Below, in pieces: positions 33,926 to 42,057 of a DNA stretch of 64,000 bases (positions are counted from its first letter, which is position 1; every line of letters begins with the position of its first letter). The DNA lies in NCBI RefSeq assembly GCF_041379945.2, contig NZ_JBFTXJ020000003.1:372001-436000 (forward strand). Reading direction: 5' to 3'. Made by a program: the position numbers and the translations under genes. This DNA is from Aneurinibacillus sp. REN35 (GTDB lineage Bacteria; Bacillota; Bacilli; Aneurinibacillales; Aneurinibacillaceae). The notes under the pieces are model-generated. The model was not told where the DNA came from and searched no databases. It worked only from the letters and a program-made list of their open reading frames with translations.

Positions 33926-34342
33926 ATGGGCAACATGGATGATTTGTTTTTATGCACGAATCCAACACGGCGTGATGCCAAAAATATTTATCGTGATGAG
34001 AAGTATGCGCGCGGCTTGCTCTTAAAGAACGGGGATATGGTTGTCTGGAGTGGAGATGTTATGCATACAAAAGTGATGCCTTTTTTGACGGAGACAGGCG
34101 TACATTTCAGCATCTTCAATGATAAGCTAGAGATCTGCTGGCAATTTGAATCATGGTCTGAGATTCAGGAGCGTCTGGTGATTGCGAAGCCGTATTTGGA
34201 TAATTTGGGGTTTCCGGATGATGGACGGATCGTGATGGATACACGTTATTATACGCATACGGACGTTCCGTTCCCTGATATTCGCTATTCGCAGTTGTTT
34301 GAGGAAGGGTTCGAACTAAAACCGTTAGAAGAAGGTAAATAA
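33926..34342 (+). CDS. Conserved-looking hypothetical protein downstream of dnaD
   Basis: I do not recognise this 138-aa protein. It is soluble, acidic, and rich in aromatic residues (GDMVVWSGDVMHTKVMPFL; CWQFESWSEIQERL), with predicted alternating strands and helices. The ATG at 33926 is preceded by GGGGTGG at a 5-nt spacing; an in-frame GTG at 33917 lies inside that site. It is 27 nt after dnaD and probably cotranscribed. Its stop codon abuts the left arm of a palindromic element. Confidence 0.7.
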   Translation: MGNMDDLFLCTNPTRRDAKNIYRDEKYARGLLLKNGDMVVWSGDVMHTKVMPFLTETGVHFSIFNDKLEICWQFESWSEIQERLVIAKPYLDNLGFPDDGRIVMDTRYYTHTDVPFPDIRYSQLFEEGFELKPLEEGK

Positions 34343-34481
34343 AGGGCTGTCCGGAAAGTCATATTCCAGCTGAAACCTTGATAAAAGGAAAAGCCAAGCA
34401 TGCTGTTACATCAACATGCTTGGCTTTTTGTTTTGTGTGCATTTTACGCGTAAAGGCACTTTTTAGACAGTCCCTTTATTT
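34337..34481. mobile_element. MITE-like element with imperfect terminal inverted repeats
   Basis: The left end (34337-34359) starts AAATAAAGGGCTGTC and ends GGAAAGT. The right end, read on the minus strand (34481-34458), starts AAATAAAGGGACTGTC and ends AAAAAGT. The repeats differ by one indel and a few bases and enclose 145 bp with no coding capacity. Ends of the GGG-CTGTC type occur on many Bacillales insertion sequences. No transposase is present and no clear target duplication is seen beyond AT-rich flanks, so this is a candidate only. An internal hairpin terminator separates dnaD and ppdK transcription. Confidence 0.45.
34391..34430. terminator. Bidirectional terminator within the palindromic element
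   Basis: A 12-bp perfect stem (AAGCCAAGCATG with CATGCTTGGCTT) is followed by T on the plus strand and by TTCC-type sequence on the other. It lies between convergent genes. Confidence 0.78.
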
Positions 34482-34487
34482 TTGATG

Positions 34488-37154
34488 CTATTGCCCGTCT
34501 CTCTCGGCGGCGTGTCTGCTGCTTAAGATTGCGGCCTGGGCGGCTGCAATACGTGCGCCCGGGATGCGCTGCGGCACCGAAGAGATGAAGTTCATTCCCG
34601 CATTTTGCAGGAAGAGCACAGAGTTTTTCTCGCTTGTATGTTCGCCGCATACGCCGATTCGCAGGTCGGGCTTGCTTTTTCTCCCCTGCTGCATAGCGAT
34701 TTTGATAAGGTTGCCTACGCCATCTTCATCCAGATAAATAAACGGATTTTCCGGCAAGATATTATGGTCCAAATAATAGGCTAGATACTTGCCTTCCGCA
34801 TCGTCACGGCTGAATCCATAAGTGGCCTGTGTTAAGTCATTTGTGCCAAAGGTGAAAAAGTCAGCATATTGAGCGATCTGATCGGCTGTGATGCATGCGC
34901 GCGGCAGCTCAATGAACACACCGATCGGAATGTCGATGCGGTCCCGATAAATGCTGAATACTTGCTGCAGCGTTTCTTCCACGGTTTCCCGTACCACCTT
35001 CATCTCACGAAAATCGCTGACGAGCGGTACAATGATCCGAGGATAAACAGTGATTCCCTCATTTTTTAGCTCCAATGCGGCTTCCGCAATGGCCCGCGTT
35101 TGTATTTCATAAATTTCTGGATACGTAATCCCGATCCGGCAGCCGCGATGTCCAAAGGATGGATTAAGCTCATGTAGGATTTCGATGCGCTGCTGCAGCG
35201 CTTCTTTTTCGGCTACGACCTCCTCATTGCCAGCTACATGCGCCCGCTCTATTTCTAAGGCAAGCGCTGCCGGATTCGGCAGGAATTCATGGAGCGGTGG
35301 ATCGATCAGCCGGATCGTAACCTGCTTGCCTTCCATCGCTCGGAAGATTCCATGGAAGTCCGATTTTTGCAGGGGGATGAGCTCATTGAGCGCTTTTTTC
35401 CGTTCGCGCTGATTGTGGGCCAGCATCATCCGCTTCACGATCGGCAGGCGTTCCGGCTCCATGAACATCAGCTCAGTTCGACATAGCCCAACACCTTCTG
35501 CCCCCATGCGCTGCGCCAGTTCCGCCTCCTGCGGCGTGTTTACGCTGCTGTAGACGCTCATCGTCTTAAACTCATTTGTCCAATCGAGAAGCGTACAGAA
35601 TTCCTTGGAGAATTTCGGCGGCACAAGCGGTGCTTCACCCAGGATTACCCGTCCGGTCGAGCCGCAAATTGTGATAATGTCGCCTTCTTTTAAAATACCT
35701 GTGTCTGTATGCAGTTCCCGCTGTTCCATATCAACTTTGAATGATTCACACCCGACAACAGATGGTGTACCCAGGTCGCGGGCGACGACCGCAGCATGGC
35801 TGGTAACGCCACCCCGGGTGGTGAGCACACCAGCGCTTGCTAGAATTCCATGAATATCTTCAGGCGTCGTCTCCTGACGTACAAGAATGACAGAATGGCC
35901 TGTCCGGTGGAGCCGCTCGGCTTCTTCTGCATCGAATACAATAATACCCGTTGCAGCGCCAGAGCTTGCATCAAGACCAGTGCCGATAATATTTAGCTCG
36001 GCGTTCGGATCAATCGTGTGCTGCATTAGCGGCACAATCGCTGCCGGATCGATGCGCATAACTGCTTCCTCGCGTGTAATTACGCCTTCATTTGCCATAT
36101 CTACAGCGATCTTGATGTTAGCCTCGGCTGTTCGTTTGGCAGAGCGGGTCTGCAGTACATACAGTTTTCCTTCTTCTACGGTAAATTCAATATCCTGTAC
36201 ATCGCGGTAGTGCTTCTCCAAATTCGTAGCGATCGTCTCAAACTGATCAAATGTGTCAGGCAGACGCTCCCGCAGTATGGTCATTGGCTGCGGTGTACGA
36301 ATACCCGCTACAATATCTTCTCCTTGTGCGTTGAACATGAACTCGCCGAACAATTCATTTTCTCCAGTAGATGGGTGGCGGGTAAATGCGATGCCTGTAC
36401 CGGAATTTGCTCCAAGATTACCGAAGACCATCTGCTGGATCGTAACAGCGGTGCCGATATCATCGGAGATCTTATGGATTCTGCGATAGAACATCGCTCG
36501 CGGATTATACCATGAATCAAATACAGCCCCGATGGCGGCCAGAAGCTGCTCTTTTGGGTCTTGAGGAAATTTCTTTCCGGTTTCTTTTAGCACAATTTCT
36601 TTATATATCAAAATCAAGTCAAGCAGATGGTCGCTCGTCAACTGCGAATCCTGCTCTACCTCTGCGAGAAGCTTCATCTTCTCCAGTTCATCCTCAAATA
36701 AGCTCTCATCAATACCGAGGACGATTGAGCTGAACATTTGAATGAAGCGGCGGTAAGAATCATAAGCAAAATGCTTGTTTTTCTTGTCCTTCACAAGAGC
36801 TGTCACAGTGTAATCATTAAGTCCAAGGTTAAGAATAGTGTCCATCATACCGGGCATGGAGGTAGAAGAACCGGACCGAACTGAGACGAGCAGCGGATTG
36901 CTTGGATGGCCGAAGCGTTTGCCTGCAGTCTCTTCGAGCATGTGAAGCGCCGGATAGATCTCTTGCATAATATCCGGATGAATCACCTTGCCTTCCTCAT
37001 AAAAACGGCGGCAGGCACTCGTCGTAATGGTGAAGCCTGAGGGAACCGGTAAAGAAAGGCTCGTCATTTCAGCCAGATTGGCCCCTTTTCTCCCGAGAAG
37101 TTCATTCATGCTTGCATTACCTTCGTGAAATAAGTAAACATATTTCTCACTCAT
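34488..37154 (-). CDS. ppdK: Pyruvate, phosphate dikinase
   Basis: PpdK interconverts pyruvate, ATP and Pi with PEP, AMP and PPi. The 888-aa protein has the N-terminal ATP-grasp domain (KYVYLFHEG; GSSTSMPGMMDTILNLGLND), the swivelling domain with the phosphorylated His in GGVTSHAAVVARDLG, and the C-terminal PEP-binding TIM barrel with GICGEHTSEKNS-type residues (GVCGEHTSEKNS). Length is typical. The only good ribosome site (GGAGGTG at 37177-37183) is 22 nt from this ATG, an odd spacing, yet no upstream in-frame start exists. A -10 TATAAT lies on the minus strand at 37229-37224. Confidence 0.96.
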   Translation of the reverse strand: MSEKYVYLFHEGNASMNELLGRKGANLAEMTSLSLPVPSGFTITTSACRRFYEEGKVIHPDIMQEIYPALHMLEETAGKRFGHPSNPLLVSVRSGSSTSMPGMMDTILNLGLNDYTVTALVKDKKNKHFAYDSYRRFIQMFSSIVLGIDESLFEDELEKMKLLAEVEQDSQLTSDHLLDLILIYKEIVLKETGKKFPQDPKEQLLAAIGAVFDSWYNPRAMFYRRIHKISDDIGTAVTIQQMVFGNLGANSGTGIAFTRHPSTGENELFGEFMFNAQGEDIVAGIRTPQPMTILRERLPDTFDQFETIATNLEKHYRDVQDIEFTVEEGKLYVLQTRSAKRTAEANIKIAVDMANEGVITREEAVMRIDPAAIVPLMQHTIDPNAELNIIGTGLDASSGAATGIIVFDAEEAERLHRTGHSVILVRQETTPEDIHGILASAGVLTTRGGVTSHAAVVARDLGTPSVVGCESFKVDMEQRELHTDTGILKEGDIITICGSTGRVILGEAPLVPPKFSKEFCTLLDWTNEFKTMSVYSSVNTPQEAELAQRMGAEGVGLCRTELMFMEPERLPIVKRMMLAHNQRERKKALNELIPLQKSDFHGIFRAMEGKQVTIRLIDPPLHEFLPNPAALALEIERAHVAGNEEVVAEKEALQQRIEILHELNPSFGHRGCRIGITYPEIYEIQTRAIAEAALELKNEGITVYPRIIVPLVSDFREMKVVRETVEETLQQVFSIYRDRIDIPIGVFIELPRACITADQIAQYADFFTFGTNDLTQATYGFSRDDAEGKYLAYYLDHNILPENPFIYLDEDGVGNLIKIAMQQGRKSKPDLRIGVCGEHTSEKNSVLFLQNAGMNFISSVPQRIPGARIAAAQAAILSSRHAAERDGQ

Positions 37155-37246
37155 TATCGTTGCCGGTCTTGGCGTACACCTCCGATTTATTTGCCTACAT
37201 ACTTTATAAACATACTTCTATCTATTATAGTAAGGATTCTCTAAAG

Positions 37247-37291
37247 GTTTGTGAACAAACATTGACTTTATTAATCATTCCCTGCTACGAT
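37247..37291 (+). promoter_or_regulatory. Promoter with adjoining palindrome before the enoyl-CoA hydratase gene
   Basis: TTGACT at 37262-37267 and TACGAT at 37286-37291 are 18 nt apart. Directly upstream, GTTTGT-GA-ACAAAC (37247-37260) is a perfect inverted repeat. It lies between divergent ppdK and the hydratase gene and could be an operator for either. Confidence 0.5.
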
Positions 37292-37398
37292 AAAAAACAG
37301 TAAATTCTAATGATTCAGCAATTAAAACTCTGTTAGTACTTGGTATGTATTTCGTGCCAGAAACAAAAATTCCTGCAAACGTAAAGGAGGCAGCGCAT

Positions 37399-38184
37399 AT
37401 GAATGTGCAGACGTCTGTAGTAGGTGTTGAAATCGAACAGGGAGTAATGTCGGTCGTGCTGCAGCGACCTGAGGCGCTAAATGCGTACAGTGAAGAAATG
37501 CTGGACGGATTGGTGCAGGCGATGGAGGAAGCGGCACGCAATACCGAAGTAAAAGTAGTTATTGTCTCCGGTGCAGGCCGGGCATTTTGTGCCGGTGGCG
37601 ATGTGAAGAGCATGGGAGATTTCACTCCGCTTACGATTCATGAATTTGTAGGAAAGCTCAATTATTTAGTTCGATCGATGAGTCAGCTTGAGAAGCCGAT
37701 TATTGCTGCAGTACATGGGTATGCGGCAGGCGCGGGCATCTGCCTTGCTCTCGCGTGTGATCTGATCATATCTGCAGAGGATACGAAATTCTCGGCAGGA
37801 TTTGCTCAGATCGGTCTTGTAGCGGATGGAGGTGGGATGTTCTTCCTTCCTCGTTCACTTGGAACATATCGAGCTAAAGAGATGCTGTTTACAGGTAAGG
37901 TGCTTTCCGCAGCAAAAGCGCAGGAATGGGGCATTGTAAACGAAATATACCCGTCCGATCAACTTATGGAAGAAGCGAAAAATTTGGCGCTGAGGCTAAC
38001 GCACGGTCCATCCCGTACGTATGCGATGGTTAAAAAGCTGGCAAATCAAGCACTAACAGCTGACTTAGAGGCGATGTTGGAGATGGAGCGCAATGCGCAA
38101 ACGGTAATGGCGAGTACAGCCGATCATAAGGAAGGGGTACAAGCCTTCAAAGAAAAACGTAAGCCGGAGTTTACCGGAGAGTAA
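37399..38184 (+). CDS. Enoyl-CoA hydratase/isomerase family protein
   Basis: The 261-aa crotonase-fold protein has the oxyanion-hole segments GAGRAFCAGGDVKSMG and HGYAAGAGICLALACDL, so it acts on an acyl-CoA. Residues in the second active-site loop (GFAQIGLVADGGGMFFLPR) lack the usual two glutamates of classical hydratases (one is replaced by Asp in ADGGG), so an isomerase or another crotonase reaction is possible. The ATG at 37399 follows AAAGGAGG; an in-frame ATG at 37345 has none. Confidence 0.88.
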   Translation: MNVQTSVVGVEIEQGVMSVVLQRPEALNAYSEEMLDGLVQAMEEAARNTEVKVVIVSGAGRAFCAGGDVKSMGDFTPLTIHEFVGKLNYLVRSMSQLEKPIIAAVHGYAAGAGICLALACDLIISAEDTKFSAGFAQIGLVADGGGMFFLPRSLGTYRAKEMLFTGKVLSAAKAQEWGIVNEIYPSDQLMEEAKNLALRLTHGPSRTYAMVKKLANQALTADLEAMLEMERNAQTVMASTADHKEGVQAFKEKRKPEFTGE

Positions 38185-38207
38185 TACATAGACAAGGCGG
38201 GGATAGG

Positions 38208-39044
38208 ATGGATACATTAGTGTCGGTTTCATGGGTTGCAGAGCATCTGCATGACCCAAATTTTGTGACAATGGATTGCCGGTTTGTGCTGGGCGCCTCA
38301 GATCAAGGTGGAAGAGTGTACGAAGAGTCTCACATACCAGGTGCGGTTTATTTTGATCTGGAGAAAGATCTATCAGCGCCGAAATCAGAGCATGGAGGAC
38401 GTCATCCATGGCCTGATGCTTCTCTACTTGCAATGAAGCTCGGTGAGGCGGGGATCAATAACGAGACGACGATCGTGCTCTATGATGATCAAAAGGGAGC
38501 AATGGCTGCCCGGGCATACTGGGTACTGCGTTATGTCGGTCATACAAAGCTTGCGCTGCTTGACGGGGGGTACAGCGCATGGAAGCAAGAAGGTAAGCCT
38601 GTTACGGCAGAAGTCACCTTGCGTACCCCTGCAAGCTATGTTCCGCATGTACAGCAGGAATGGCTGCGAAGCGTGGAAGATGTGCAGCAAAGCGTAAGGG
38701 ACAAGAACGCTGTATTGATTGACTCGCGTGCATATAACCGATATACGGGTGAAGAGGAGACGATTGATCCGGTTGGCGGTCACATACCTGGTGCATTGAA
38801 TTACGATTGGCAGGCAGTGGTGGATGAACGTGGTTTTTTGCGTGATGACGAAGTGCTGCGCAAGCATTTTGCTACACTGCCGCAGGAAAAGGAAGTGATC
38901 GTATACTGCGGATCTGGCGTTACCGCCTGTGCAAATCTATTTGCTCTTGAGCGGTTAGGTTACAAAAATGCCGTACTGTATCCGGGAAGTTGGAGCGATT
39001 GGATCTCCTATCCAGAGAACGAGAAGGCAAAGGGCAGCGAATAA
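38208..39044 (+). CDS. Two-domain rhodanese-type sulfurtransferase
   Basis: The 278-aa protein has two rhodanese domains. The N-terminal one (about residues 1-135) lacks a catalytic cysteine; the C-terminal one carries it in VIVYCGSGVTACANLFAL. This layout is that of thiosulfate or 3-mercaptopyruvate sulfurtransferases, which form a Cys persulfide and pass sulfur to cyanide or thiols. The loop CGSGVTAC resembles 3-mercaptopyruvate enzymes more than CRKGVT-type rhodaneses, so the substrate is uncertain. It lies 23 nt after the hydratase gene. Confidence 0.9.
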   Translation: MDTLVSVSWVAEHLHDPNFVTMDCRFVLGASDQGGRVYEESHIPGAVYFDLEKDLSAPKSEHGGRHPWPDASLLAMKLGEAGINNETTIVLYDDQKGAMAARAYWVLRYVGHTKLALLDGGYSAWKQEGKPVTAEVTLRTPASYVPHVQQEWLRSVEDVQQSVRDKNAVLIDSRAYNRYTGEEETIDPVGGHIPGALNYDWQAVVDERGFLRDDEVLRKHFATLPQEKEVIVYCGSGVTACANLFALERLGYKNAVLYPGSWSDWISYPENEKAKGSE

Positions 39045-39081
39045 AGTATAATTATATTATGTAAATTGCATGCATTTATAG

Positions 39082-39116
39082 AAAAAGAGCGGGGATTATT
39101 TGTCCCGGCTCTTTTT
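39082..39116. terminator. Bidirectional terminator between convergent genes
   Basis: AAAAGAGC with GCTCTTTT and GGGA with TCCC form the stem; A and T tracts flank it for both strands. Confidence 0.85.
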
Positions 39117-39943
39117 TACGCTTCATCTGCATAGAGAAATGCACGAATGTCCGCTTCCACGTCTGTTGCTGCTGCATACGGTTCGTCAAACTGCAACATG
39201 CGCCTAAGGATTCGAACCGTCGCGGGTGCAAGCGTGAGCTCCTCCTCCCAGCCTCGCTCAGGTTGTCGTTTGGTGTCCTCATAGGTGCTGTATAGCATGA
39301 ACAGAAGAAAATGCCCAAGCGCATAAATATCGCTGCGAGGATGTACCTCACGTTTTAACTGTTTTTCCACCCAGTAGTGATCCCCTGTTGCCTCAAGATA
39401 GGAGGGAGAGTCACCAACATAGCGGGCCAATCCAAAATCAATGAGATAGACCTCTTCGTTATGCCAGATCACATTCGGAATGCGCACATCTCGATGAATG
39501 ATCTTTCTTTCATGCAGGTACGTAAGTAGAGGAAGAATGCGAAGGATCACATGCCATGCTTCCTTCTCGGTAAATGCTGCCCCCTCTTCAAACAGCATAT
39601 CCTCTATTGTCTGGCCGCAGATGTAGGTCATTACGTAATAGAGCTGCCCATTTTCTTCAAAGGCATCGAATACCTCGGGCATCTGCGGGTGATCTAAGGA
39701 GCGCAGCAACGCGACCTCGTATTCATATACACTTCTCCCCTTCGGCGTATGCAATCGGCTAGGACGTACTTGTTTAAGTACGCGTTGTGTCTTCTGTTTT
39801 TGGTCGCTTACCAGATAGGTAATCCCATAGCTGCCCATACCGAGGACACGGGTGATTATATAACGGTTTTTAATAAGTGTACCGGGTGAATGAGGGGAGT
39901 CAAGCCACCATTCTTTAAGGCGCTGTCGCCATTGCTTCCACAT
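39116..39943 (-). CDS. Hanks-type serine/threonine protein kinase
   Basis: The 275-aa product is a single kinase domain with no membrane segment. Visible motifs are the Gly loop VLGMGSYGITYLV, the ATP-binding Lys in RVLKQVR, the catalytic loop IIHRDVRIPNVIW, and the Mg-binding LIDFGLARYV. The loop has V-R-I-P-N instead of the common L-K-P-x-N but keeps Asp and Asn, so activity is likely. It resembles the soluble kinases YbdM and YrzF of B. subtilis. The ATG at 39943 is preferred because AAAGGACGG lies upstream; an in-frame start at 39979 has no site. Confidence 0.85.
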   Translation of the reverse strand: MWKQWRQRLKEWWLDSPHSPGTLIKNRYIITRVLGMGSYGITYLVSDQKQKTQRVLKQVRPSRLHTPKGRSVYEYEVALLRSLDHPQMPEVFDAFEENGQLYYVMTYICGQTIEDMLFEEGAAFTEKEAWHVILRILPLLTYLHERKIIHRDVRIPNVIWHNEEVYLIDFGLARYVGDSPSYLEATGDHYWVEKQLKREVHPRSDIYALGHFLLFMLYSTYEDTKRQPERGWEEELTLAPATVRILRRMLQFDEPYAAATDVEADIRAFLYADEA

Positions 39944-40176
39944 AGTAACCGTCCTTTGTGATAGATTGTTTACAGCCATCTGGCTTCATTATTGTACTGG
40001 TATGTACGCAAGTATGCGAGATATGGTTTCGTACTCCAAAAAATATGCGGGATTTTGCCAGAACAAAACGAAAAATTTTTGTGTGTGGGATGACAAGGTT
40101 AGACAAAATGCGCCGCAGGGTATTTGTATAATAAAGCATAGATACGTACAAGAGGACATAAAGGGAGGGGTTTGCT

Positions 40177-40365
40177 ATGTTTCGAAATGAGTTTCTGAAA
40201 ATCGTGTGGGAAAGAGGCCGGATCGATATTGGGGAGTTGGCCAGGTTGTTAAATACGACGGAAGATCTGGTGGAAGCGGAAGCGGATGTATGTGCGGCAC
40301 GCGGCTGGATTCGGATGCTGGATTCATTGATCATGGCAACACCATTAACCGATACGTGGAAATAA
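40177..40365 (+). CDS. Small helix-turn-helix-like protein
   Basis: The 62-aa product is mostly helical. The segment IDIGELARLLNTTEDLVEAE looks like a winged-helix recognition pair, and the rest (CAARGWIRMLDSLI) could complete such a domain. GGGAGGGG precedes the ATG at 40177, supporting expression. It stands alone and divergent from the kinase gene. The family is not recognised, and the DNA-binding role is inference from pattern. Confidence 0.65.
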   Translation: MFRNEFLKIVWERGRIDIGELARLLNTTEDLVEAEADVCAARGWIRMLDSLIMATPLTDTWK

Positions 40366-40372
40366 TGAGGGA

Positions 40373-40407
40373 GAAGCTGTCTTCTTTGTGGAAGGCAGCT
40401 TCTTTGT
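40373..40407 (+). terminator. Possible terminator after the small HTH gene
   Basis: GAAGCTG(T)CTT pairs with AAG(G)CAGCTTC. The following T tract is short, so this is a weak call. Confidence 0.45.
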
Positions 40408-40552
40408 GGGTATATACTTCAAATTGAGTGGACAATACAGGACATAAAACTCTTTTCGGCGTGCAGACTATAGACAAATGCGTGTCCTTCGGCGATTCAT
40501 GGCACGTGGTGTATCCAGCGCAGTGTATTCAAAGAACGAAAGGGAGTTTTCT

Positions 40553-40714
40553 ATGTGGAAGTGTCCGTATTGCGGCAGTGAGTACAGCATGCCCTATCAG
40601 GATAGCAATCTCACGGGAATGCTATGCTTAGAGGAGGCATGTGGTCGGTTTCATACGATGACGAATGAGGAAAGCAGACAGGAAGAGCGGCATGTATATG
40701 AGTCTGATATGTAG
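40553..40714 (+). CDS. Small zinc-ribbon-like protein
   Basis: The 53-aa protein begins MWKCPYCGSEYSM and has a second cysteine pair in MLCLEEACGRF, so four cysteines (CxxC and Cx4C) could bind zinc. A short acidic tail follows. The ATG at 40553 is supported by AAAGGGAG; an in-frame start at 40478 would lack a site and add 25 unlike residues. Such ribbons bind nucleic acid or proteins. It may be cotranscribed with ymfF, 59 nt downstream. Confidence 0.65.
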   Translation: MWKCPYCGSEYSMPYQDSNLTGMLCLEEACGRFHTMTNEESRQEERHVYESDM

Positions 40715-40773
40715 TGCTGTTGGTATCATATGCTAAATCAGGTACAATATAAGCAAAAGAAAGGAGCGAGTGT

Positions 40774-42057
40774 ATGAACGAATTATCGTTTGTTAGCCGT
40801 GAACAAGAAGGTCTCGGCATTCATGTATTGCCGACACAAAAGTTTAAAACAACAACGGTTTTGATACATATTCAGCTACCGCTTACAGAAGAGCTTGTAA
40901 CGAAGGGGGCGCTGCTGCCAAATGTGCTGCAGCGCGGCACAGAGCGCTATCCAAATCCTGCAGAATTGCAGCGCCATCTTGATTCGCTGTATGGCGCCAT
41001 TTTTAATGCAGGCGTAATGAAGCGTGGTGAGCGGCAAATTATACAATTCTACCTTGAGATCGCTAATGAGAAGTTTCTCGCCGATTCTCGTCCGCTGCTT
41101 GAGGATGGTTTACGTTTTATCGGTGAAGTGCTCACGAAGCCGCTTGTAGAGAATGGAGCATTTACCAAGAAAGTGGTTGAGTTGGAGAAGGAGGCGCTAA
41201 CCAAGCGGATCGAGGGCTTAATTGATGATAAGATGCGGTATGCCAATCAGCGTCTAACCGAAGAGATGTTTAAGGATGAACCGTACCGTCTGCTTGCTTA
41301 CGGAATTCGTGAACAGATTCCTGAGATTACACCGGAATCACTGTATGCATTCTATCAAGAGGTATTGTCCTCATACCCGGTAGATGTATATGTAGTCGGG
41401 GATGTGGAGGTCGAAAACGTAACGAAGCTTATAAGTGAATACATCCCGCTGACCCCATCAGGTGTAAAGGAGTTTCCGCCTACTCCATATAAAAAAGAGG
41501 TGGCAAAAGAACAAGATGTAGTAGAAACAATGAGCGTTGCCCAGGGCAAGCTGAACATCGGCATGCGTACCCAAATTAGCTACGCGGATGACGATTATGT
41601 GCATCTGATGATGTATAATGGCGTGCTTGGTGGCTTTCCGCATTCTAAGCTATTCATGAATGTGCGGGAAAAAGCATCGCTTGCTTATTATGCGGTTTCC
41701 CAATTGGAGACGCAAAAGGGATTATGCATGATTATGTCAGGCATTGAGACGGCGAATTATGATCAGGCGCTGCACATAATTAAAGAGCAGCTTGACATGA
41801 TGAAGCGCGGTGAGATCTCGGATATTGAGCTGAACCAGACGAAAGCGATGCTCATTAATCAACTGCGTGAGACGAGGGATAGCGCGGCAGCAATTGCCAA
41901 TATGGATTACAGCGGCCGCTTGGCTGGGCGTCGCCGTTCGCTCGAGGAAATTATTGAAGGGATTTCAAATACAACCAAGGACGATATTGCGCGTGTGGCT
42001 CAAAAAGTAGAGATTGATACAGTATATTTCCTGCGTGGAAAGGAGGATGGACAATGA
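40774..42057 (+). CDS. ymfF: M16-family peptidase-like protein YmfF, lacking the zinc motif
   Basis: YmfF is the inactive-type partner of a paired M16 (pitrilysin-like) peptidase. In the 427-aa protein, the place where HxxEH should lie reads ELQRHLDSLYGA, so the zinc site is missing. The later part keeps the M16 fold, with the R/Y-type pair in VREKASLAYYAVSQ. In B. subtilis ymfF and ymfH are adjacent. Here ymfH starts inside the ymfF stop (ATGA), so a heterodimer is likely. Confidence 0.92.
   Translation: MNELSFVSREQEGLGIHVLPTQKFKTTTVLIHIQLPLTEELVTKGALLPNVLQRGTERYPNPAELQRHLDSLYGAIFNAGVMKRGERQIIQFYLEIANEKFLADSRPLLEDGLRFIGEVLTKPLVENGAFTKKVVELEKEALTKRIEGLIDDKMRYANQRLTEEMFKDEPYRLLAYGIREQIPEITPESLYAFYQEVLSSYPVDVYVVGDVEVENVTKLISEYIPLTPSGVKEFPPTPYKKEVAKEQDVVETMSVAQGKLNIGMRTQISYADDDYVHLMMYNGVLGGFPHSKLFMNVREKASLAYYAVSQLETQKGLCMIMSGIETANYDQALHIIKEQLDMMKRGEISDIELNQTKAMLINQLRETRDSAAAIANMDYSGRLAGRRRSLEEIIEGISNTTKDDIARVAQKVEIDTVYFLRGKEDGQ

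Noticed and set aside
35605-36515. Several plus-strand frames inside ppdK
   Set aside because: ppdK is intact and well conserved on the minus strand; these are mirror frames of high-GC codons.
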